DNA of 41,553 nucleotides, from contig CAKUAV010000008.1 of the NCBI GenBank assembly GCA_934636425.1, positions 1 to 41,553 of the forward strand, read 5' to 3'. This stretch comes from an uncultured Clostridia bacterium. GTDB lineage: Bacteria; Bacillota; Clostridia; Christensenellales; Aristaeellaceae. The position numbers and the translations under genes are program-made. Below the pieces are notes generated by a model. The model made no database searches. It was not told the DNA's origin and saw nothing but the letters and a program-made list of their open reading frames with translations. Of this stretch, positions 39,046-41,553 are shown one piece after another; position 1 is the first letter of the stretch; each line of letters begins with the position of its first letter.

Positions 39046-41553
39046 ATGAAAAAAGCAGCCTGCTGGATTGTCCGCCAGCGTGCATGGATTCTGGCGCTGA
39101 CGCTGATTCTCGCCGTGGTCTGCGGCCTGCTGATCCCCAAAGTGCAGGTCAATTCAGACATGACAAAATATCTGCCGAAAGATTCGCAGATGCGGTCGGG
39201 CATGCGCCTTATGGAAGCGGAATTCCCCGCCGAAGAAGAAGCCTATACCGTCCGCGCCATGTTCAGCGGCCTTTCGCAGGCGCAGCGGGAAGCGCGTCTT
39301 GATGAGCTCAGGCAGCTCCCCAATGTGTCGTCCGTCGCCTATGAGCCGGACAGTTCAAATTACAACAGCGGCGATTGGACGCTGTATGTGCTGACCACAA
39401 AATACGCCTACGACACGCCGGAGGAAGCCGAGCTGGAGCGCGCGCTTTCGCAGGATATGGGCGCGACCATCGCCAACGACGACACGTCCGCGCCGGAAAT
39501 TCCCATGACGGTGTACGCGGTCGCATTCGGCGTAATACTGCTGATACTGCTGCTGGCCTGCGACAGCTATTTTGAGCCGCTGCTCTTCCTCGTGACAATC
39601 GGCGTGGCGGTGGCGCTGAATCTGGGAACAAACTACTTTCTCGGCGAAATTTCCGACGTTACGGCGGGCGTGGCCGCCATATTGCAGCTGGCGCTGTCCA
39701 TGGACTATTCCATCATTCTGATGAACCGCTACCGGCAGGAGCTGTCCGTCACGAGCGATCAGACGCAGGCGATGGAGAACGCGCTGACCGCCTCCTTCGG
39801 CGCGATCACCGGCAGCGGCTTTACCACAATCGTGGGCCTGCTGATGCTCCTGTTCATGAGCTTTCAGATCGGCACGGATCTGGGCATAGTGCTGGCCAAG
39901 GGCGTGGCCTTCAGCATGCTGTGCGTGTTCACGGCGCTGCCCGGACTGATTCTGACATTCCACAAGGCGATCGACAAGACGGCCAAGGCCCGCAAGCCGC
40001 GCGGCGGAAAGAGCCCCCTTGCGGCGCTGGGCAGCTTCAGCAAGCGCTTTCGCTGGCTCGTCGCCGCGGTCTTTGCGCTGCTGTTTGTGGGCGGCTTCTT
40101 CCTGCAGCAGCAGACGACCACGGTCTACACACTTTCCAGAGTCGATCCCGTGGCCGAGGTGTTCCCCAAGGACAATCAGCTGGTGCTGCTGTATGATAAT
40201 CAGGACGAGAAAGCGGTCGCCGCTCTGGCCGAGACGCTGTCCGATCATCCCGCCGTGCGCAGCGCCCTCTCCTATTCCAGCACGCTCGACAAGCCCCTCA
40301 CGCTTCACGAGATGGAGAGCGCACTGTCCGCCATGGACAGCGGAATGTCGGTTCCCGCCGATATGCTGCAGCTGGTCTACTACGCCGCCCACAGCGACGG
40401 CGAAGCGCCCGCTCTGACGCTTTCTCAGTTTGCCGCATTCGCGCAAAGCTGCCTGAATGATCCGCTGTTGTCCGGCTATGTGGACGATTCGATGCGCGCG
40501 CAGCTCGGCCGCCTTCAGATGCTGAGCAATCGCGCCGTGATACAGGCGCCCCTGACGGCTGCGGCGCTGGCCAAGGCGACAGGCATGGACGAGGCGCAGA
40601 TATCGCAGCTGATGAAAATGAAATTCGGCGCGCAGTACACGCCGGAGAGCACGATGTCCCTCCATGAATTCGCCGTTTTCCTGACCGACAACGTGCTGAG
40701 CAACACGGCCGCCGCCGCCCTGTTCAACGAGGAGACGACCGCCGCCATCCGGCAAATGCGCAGCATAACCGACGCCGTGGCTTCCGACGCTGCCCTGACG
40801 CCGAAGGAAATGGCGGAGCTGCTGCCCGGCGCGGATGAAAACACGATGAGCCTTCTGTATCTCTACCGCGCCAGCCGCACGGAAAGCGATCCCGCATGGA
40901 CGCTCTCCATTGCGCAGCTGCTGGACTATCTGACAGAAAACGTTCTCAGCGATTCCCGCTTCGATTCTCTGGTGGACGACGAAACGCGCGCTCAGGTGAC
41001 GGACGCCCGCCGTCAGGCGGAGGATGCGGCGCGGCAGCTGCGCGCCGAGCACTGCTCGCGGCTCATTCTCACGACCGATCTTCCGGAAGAATCGCCGCAA
41101 ACCGAGGCCTTTGTCCGCGATCTGCGCGCGCAGTGCGACGCATCGCTGAATGGAAGCTGGTATCTGATCGGCGCGAGCGCCATGGTGGATGAGATGGAGC
41201 GCGGTTTTGGCCGCGAGCTGCTGGTCATTACGCTGCTGACGGCGTTCTCCATATTCATCGTGGTGGCGCTGACGTTCCGCTCCATTGTGATTCCCGCCCT
41301 GCTGGTGCTCATCGTGCAGTGCGGCGTATTCCTCACAGTGTCCGCCGTGGGCGCGTTCGGCGGCTCAATGTACTATCTGGCGCTGCTGATCGTGGAGTGC
41401 ATTTTGATGGGCGCGACAATAGACTACGGCATACTCTACACCAGCTATTACCGCGAAATGCGCCGTCTCATGGACGTGCAGGAGGCGCTCGTCGCCGCCT
41501 ACCGGGGCAGCATACACACAGTGCTGACCTCCGGCTCGATCATGGTGCTGATC
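39046..41553 (+). CDS. MMPL/RND family transporter, partial (3' end outside the window)
   Basis: The first 836 residues of a large membrane exporter; the frame is open to the last base. TM1 is about residues 7-30 (WILALTLILAVVCGLLI); a short outer domain follows; a helix bundle begins near VYAVAFGVILLILLLA and includes the RND-type motif LALSMDYSIILMNRY. A second large outer domain, rich in helices (about 370-720), precedes another bundle (ELLVITLLTAFSIFIVVAL) with the second copy of the motif, GATIDYGILYTSYY. Homologues export lipids, peptides or drugs; the cargo is unknown. The start has GAAGGAAGG upstream. Confidence 0.93.
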   Translation, partial: MKKAACWIVRQRAWILALTLILAVVCGLLIPKVQVNSDMTKYLPKDSQMRSGMRLMEAEFPAEEEAYTVRAMFSGLSQAQREARLDELRQLPNVSSVAYEPDSSNYNSGDWTLYVLTTKYAYDTPEEAELERALSQDMGATIANDDTSAPEIPMTVYAVAFGVILLILLLACDSYFEPLLFLVTIGVAVALNLGTNYFLGEISDVTAGVAAILQLALSMDYSIILMNRYRQELSVTSDQTQAMENALTASFGAITGSGFTTIVGLLMLLFMSFQIGTDLGIVLAKGVAFSMLCVFTALPGLILTFHKAIDKTAKARKPRGGKSPLAALGSFSKRFRWLVAAVFALLFVGGFFLQQQTTTVYTLSRVDPVAEVFPKDNQLVLLYDNQDEKAVAALAETLSDHPAVRSALSYSSTLDKPLTLHEMESALSAMDSGMSVPADMLQLVYYAAHSDGEAPALTLSQFAAFAQSCLNDPLLSGYVDDSMRAQLGRLQMLSNRAVIQAPLTAAALAKATGMDEAQISQLMKMKFGAQYTPESTMSLHEFAVFLTDNVLSNTAAAALFNEETTAAIRQMRSITDAVASDAALTPKEMAELLPGADENTMSLLYLYRASRTESDPAWTLSIAQLLDYLTENVLSDSRFDSLVDDETRAQVTDARRQAEDAARQLRAEHCSRLILTTDLPEESPQTEAFVRDLRAQCDASLNGSWYLIGASAMVDEMERGFGRELLVITLLTAFSIFIVVALTFRSIVIPALLVLIVQCGVFLTVSAVGAFGGSMYYLALLIVECILMGATIDYGILYTSYYREMRRLMDVQEALVAAYRGSIHTVLTSGSIMVLI

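Noticed and set aside
39355..41100. 581-residue minus-strand frame
   Set aside because: Antisense to the MMPL gene, whose motifs, promoter and start are clear.

Overview
The window looks like the chromosome of a GC-rich, endospore-forming Clostridia-type Firmicute. The reasons are spoIVA with an upstream sigma-E-like promoter, whiA, clear AGGAGG-type ribosome binding sites, sigma-A promoters with 17-base spacers, YesN-type and TetR regulators, and a CD1871A-type CXXC protein. I cannot name the species. The MMPL gene at the right end runs off the window.

Layout. 1-1000 holds a hairpin-linker-hairpin repeat and otherwise nothing I recognise. 1.07-4.74 kb has a MarR regulator and a lipoprotein with ten peptidoglycan-binding repeats. 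5.2-6.2 kb is L-lactate dehydrogenase, followed by 1.2 kb of repeats and duplicated non-coding DNA. 7.5-11.7 kb (minus) has a ComEC-like beta-lactamase-fold lipoprotein, galE, a HAD hydrolase and a MATE exporter. 12.2-14.9 kb (minus) is a murQ-murB-whiA operon. 15.1-21.4 kb has tcdA, spoIVA (minus), a GH2 glycosidase and an alkaline-phosphatase-fold protein. 21.46 kb is tRNA-Lys(CUU), in whose 3' half a 3.2-kb integrative element sits (21,489-24,787) between 52-bp direct repeats. 25.0-27.0 kb is a two-gene operon (TIM-barrel sugar isomerase/epimerase plus amidohydrolase). 27.5-31.4 kb (minus) is araA-araB-araD behind a truncated response-regulator gene. 32.3-35.8 kb (minus) is a CXXC peptide, a membrane polyferredoxin, a Cys/Met-rich thioredoxin-like protein and secreted MsrAB, with a two-component system transcribed the other way. 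38.3-41.55 kb is a TetR regulator divergent from an MMPL/RND transporter.

How genes work together. murQ and murB join cell-wall recycling and synthesis to WhiA. araA, araB and araD give the complete arabinose to xylulose-5-phosphate route. The CXXC/polyferredoxin/thioredoxin/MsrAB cluster looks like an extracytoplasmic repair system for oxidised methionine in which electrons may cross the membrane through a polyferredoxin instead of CcdA/DsbD.

Repeats. Seven copies or fragments of a roughly 110-260 bp non-coding element lie between genes. The full copies have imperfect terminal inverted repeats related to CAGNYTGTCAAAAAG, internal hairpins and, in two cases, 18-19 bp flanking direct repeats, so they look like a non-autonomous (MITE-like) family. 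A second 215-bp family (hairpin-linker-hairpin) is present twice in opposite orientations.
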